From Callaeas wilsoni (taxonomy: Eukaryota; Chordata; Aves; Passeriformes; Callaeidae): DNA of 64,000 bases. This document shows positions 61,423 to 64,000 of this stretch, piece after piece (the stretch's first letter is position 1; the number at the start of each line of letters is the position of its first letter). The position numbers and the translations under genes are program-made. The notes beneath the pieces were generated by a model. It did no database searches and had not been told where the DNA came from. It saw only the letters and a program-made list of their open reading frames with translations. The DNA is taken from the NCBI GenBank assembly GCA_013398955.1, contig VWPU01002068.1, positions 124,001 through 188,000 on the forward strand, in the 5' to 3' direction.

Positions 61423-64000
61423 TCACCATAAATTAGTCTTTGTGGCTGGACAAAGCCTAAATGAATGATACTGTCTTGGCACTTGTAATTTTACCTTTTA
61501 CAAAATTACAAGCTCTTGAGGGATGCTGGATAAAGTTGGAAACACCAGCTGTCTATAATTATTTGTATGTGCCATAAACTCTGGGAAGAACACCTAGTGT
61601 TTTTGGCTGGGGACCTGTCCTCCAGAATGAGATTTTTGTGCCGTTATGTAATGCATCAAACATTGCTGGTACCAGAAGAAGTCAGCAATATCATATTTGC
61701 CTTCAGTGACAGCAAATGATGAAGAACTAATAATCAATAGGGTTGACAAAAGGCTGTGACTTGGCACTGTACATACAGATGACTCAATGAGGGAAGAAAA
61801 AATAATTGTTTATTTTTGCTTACTTTCAAAGCATTTCCCTGACAAGGGAAAACAGCAGCATGCTAAGGGAAATGAGAAAGGTTGCTACACAAGCTGAAAC
61901 AACTGGGAATCTTGAAGCTGGGCTTTGAAGCGAAACACTATGTAGACAATACCAAAAATGTTTTTATTTTCTATGAAGAAATATATATCATTGTCCAACA
62001 TAAAAGCATTCTGGTATTTCCTCAAAACAGATGAAAAAATAACTAAACAAATAAGAAAGAACAACAGCAACTGTAATGCCTTTTTTAAACTCTGACTTCA
62101 CTGGCTTCCAGTAAAAGGCAGCTGCAGAAGTATTCCAGGAGAACTGAGCTGGGATGTGCAGTTTGCAACACAGATCATGTTTGCATATGGCTGCATATTC
62201 CATATAATTCACTTTTTCCAATATCAGGTACCAAACGGACTGTGGTAACTTCTCTGACATTGATAGTACCACCCTTTTCCACTACAGCCTCCTTTTCCCC
62301 ATCAGCGCTCCACTCCTCATTCAAATGGCAGCCCCTCTAGCCCTGCTTTGGGGGTACAGTGATTAGTATAATGAACAGCTGTTCCTGACAAAGGCTGCAG
62401 ACTGCCAACATGATATAAAACTATATTAAATAATGATTGATTATAATGATATATGTTAAGCAGCTAAAATATTCAACTTTTCTATATTCCTTTTCAATAT
62501 TCCCCTATTATCCTTTTCTATGGAAGTGATTTGCAAGCAACAGAGGGGAGCTGGAGTAGTTCTCTAAGTGTAAATATCATTAGTTTTGCCTCTTCTGGAA
62601 GCTGGTGCTCAGAAATGCTATTTTGTTCTTCCAGACAACTGTCTCTGCTGGCAGAAGAGGTCTGCATGTAACACCTTGCCCATCAGGGCATTTGAAGGGT
62701 TTAGGAATCAGAAGACTTGATGAAATGCGACATGCTGCTCCAAAGAGGTAAGTGCTATTGGATTTGGATCTTATACTTTTGTAAGGGGGTGCAAAGTGAG
62801 CTTACTGGTGCTGCAACATGAGAGTGCATAGTTTCCTGTTACTCAAAGGGAGTTGAGTTTGCTTGCTGAAGAACACTCCTGTTAAAATACATGTGGTGAA
62901 CAGCCTGGTCAATGGCTGTCTAAACGCTGTGACAACTTAAGTGAATGTTTTTCAAATTCCTATTTCAGCTTTGCAACAGCAATCCTTCAGCTTCAGAAAA
63001 TTATGGTCTTGATAGCTGTAGGCAAGCATGTTATTGAGTAATTCACAGAAATCAAGGTATTGATGGGTTTTGCATGCACTGCACCACTCTCAGATATATA
63101 TGCAATTCCATCACAAATGATAAAAAAAATGAGGGTGAAAATGTTTGCACATTCGAAGTAATTAATTGTCAAAATACCCTTGGGAGACAGGAGAAGTAAG
63201 TCAGGTAAGTGATTCCAGTAGTGAGGCAGGATAGATGGGTCAATGGCACATAAAACTATCTGCATCATAATAGCTAGCTTGTGCGTAGTTTGGGTAAAGA
63301 ATATCCCTGAAGAAACAGCATTTTAGGGCAAGTAATAGCTAATAAAGCCATGCAACACATGTGACAGGAGAGCAAACACACAGAAGGTAGGAATGTCTGC
63401 CATTAGAAGCCAAAGTCTGTGCAAGCATCTTCACTGCCATCAGTGCCTGTGCTAACCGAGGCCAGGCACCACTGCAGCCTTACCTGCATTTTGCTATCTG
63501 CACATATCCTCACAAAGGATTATAACATCAAGATTTTTATTTTTTTTCAAACTTTTTTCTAGGCTCTTGCTGTTAATATCCCTGCCATTGCTGAAGAATT
63601 TTTCTTCCCTGACCTCTTACAGCTTGGGCTGGGCAATTGGTTCCAAACATTTTATGTACCAAGTTAGAAGTGGTGGAATACTGCAAATGTTTTCAGATTT
63701 GTGTAAAAAAAAAAAAGAAAAGGGGAAACAAGGAGAAAAAATAAACCCTTTTGATTATAAAGCCTGAAACATGTAAAAAAAATATTTAATTCAAAATCAA
63801 AAAAGCAAAGGTTTTTTCAAGCCCAAAAGGAGTTGTCTTTCATTCTTTCATGAAAGAGCCAAGCGTTTTTCTGTCTCTCAGACACTATCAAGGGCTGCAA
63901 AGCTACTGCCAGGGGAGTGATTTGGCTATTCCTGCATGGCTCCAGGTTCTGACTGCTCCAGAGGATGCACTGTGCTGAGATGCCTGGCAGGCAAGCATCC
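61423..64000. other. AT-rich non-coding DNA, no gene seen
   Basis: Frames are 94 codons or fewer and unrecognised. An A-rich run at about 63705-63716 is low complexity. No repeat was named. Confidence 0.5.

Overview
This window looks like a piece of a bird nuclear genome, most likely a passerine (songbird). The evidence is its repeats: several truncated CR1 LINE copies, a SINE whose head derives from tRNA-Ile and whose tail derives from CR1 (an arrangement known from passerines), and solo LTRs of avian endogenous-retrovirus families. The rest is AT-rich, single-copy-looking DNA. I found no convincing protein-coding exon, rRNA gene, functional tRNA gene or CRISPR array. The longest open frame is 181 codons and lies inside an LTR; the 165-codon frame near 14.5-15.0 kb is antisense to a LINE. 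The window therefore reads as intergenic or intronic gene-desert DNA.

Layout. 0-14 kb: AT-rich DNA with one copy of a dispersed LTR-like repeat near 0.9-1.2 kb. 14.1-15.4 kb: a CR1 on the minus strand. 15.8-22.3 kb: two same-family, same-orientation LTRs about 5.4 kb apart. Each has its own 5-bp target-site duplication, so they are two separate solo LTRs and not one provirus. 24.5-25.0 kb: a second copy of the 0.9-kb repeat. 29.7-30.0 kb: a striking pyrimidine tract with a CCTCG minisatellite and a G-quadruplex-type motif. 31.5 kb: the tRNA-Ile/CR1 SINE. 37.8-38.2 kb: part of an ERVL-type LTR on the minus strand. 42.1 kb: a degenerate tRNA-like fold. 42.8-43.8 kb: a third LTR of the first family, on the minus strand. 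45.1-45.8 kb: a complete LTR-like insertion at the edge of a CAAA microsatellite, with an exact 5-bp duplication. 48.1 and 50.9-51.9 kb: two plus-strand CR1 fragments. 61.1-61.4 kb: a compact solo LTR with octamer, TATA-like and poly(A) signals.

No genes act together here. The history is one of repeated retroelement insertion, LTR-LTR recombination down to solo LTRs, and decay. The stretches between repeats hold nothing I can name. A few AT-rich blocks have the look of conserved non-coding elements, but that needs a cross-species alignment. I saw no evidence of a new biological system. The items most worth checking are the LTR at 45.1 kb, the tRNA-like element at 42.1 kb, the 0.9/24.5-kb repeat family and the 29.8-kb pyrimidine tract.
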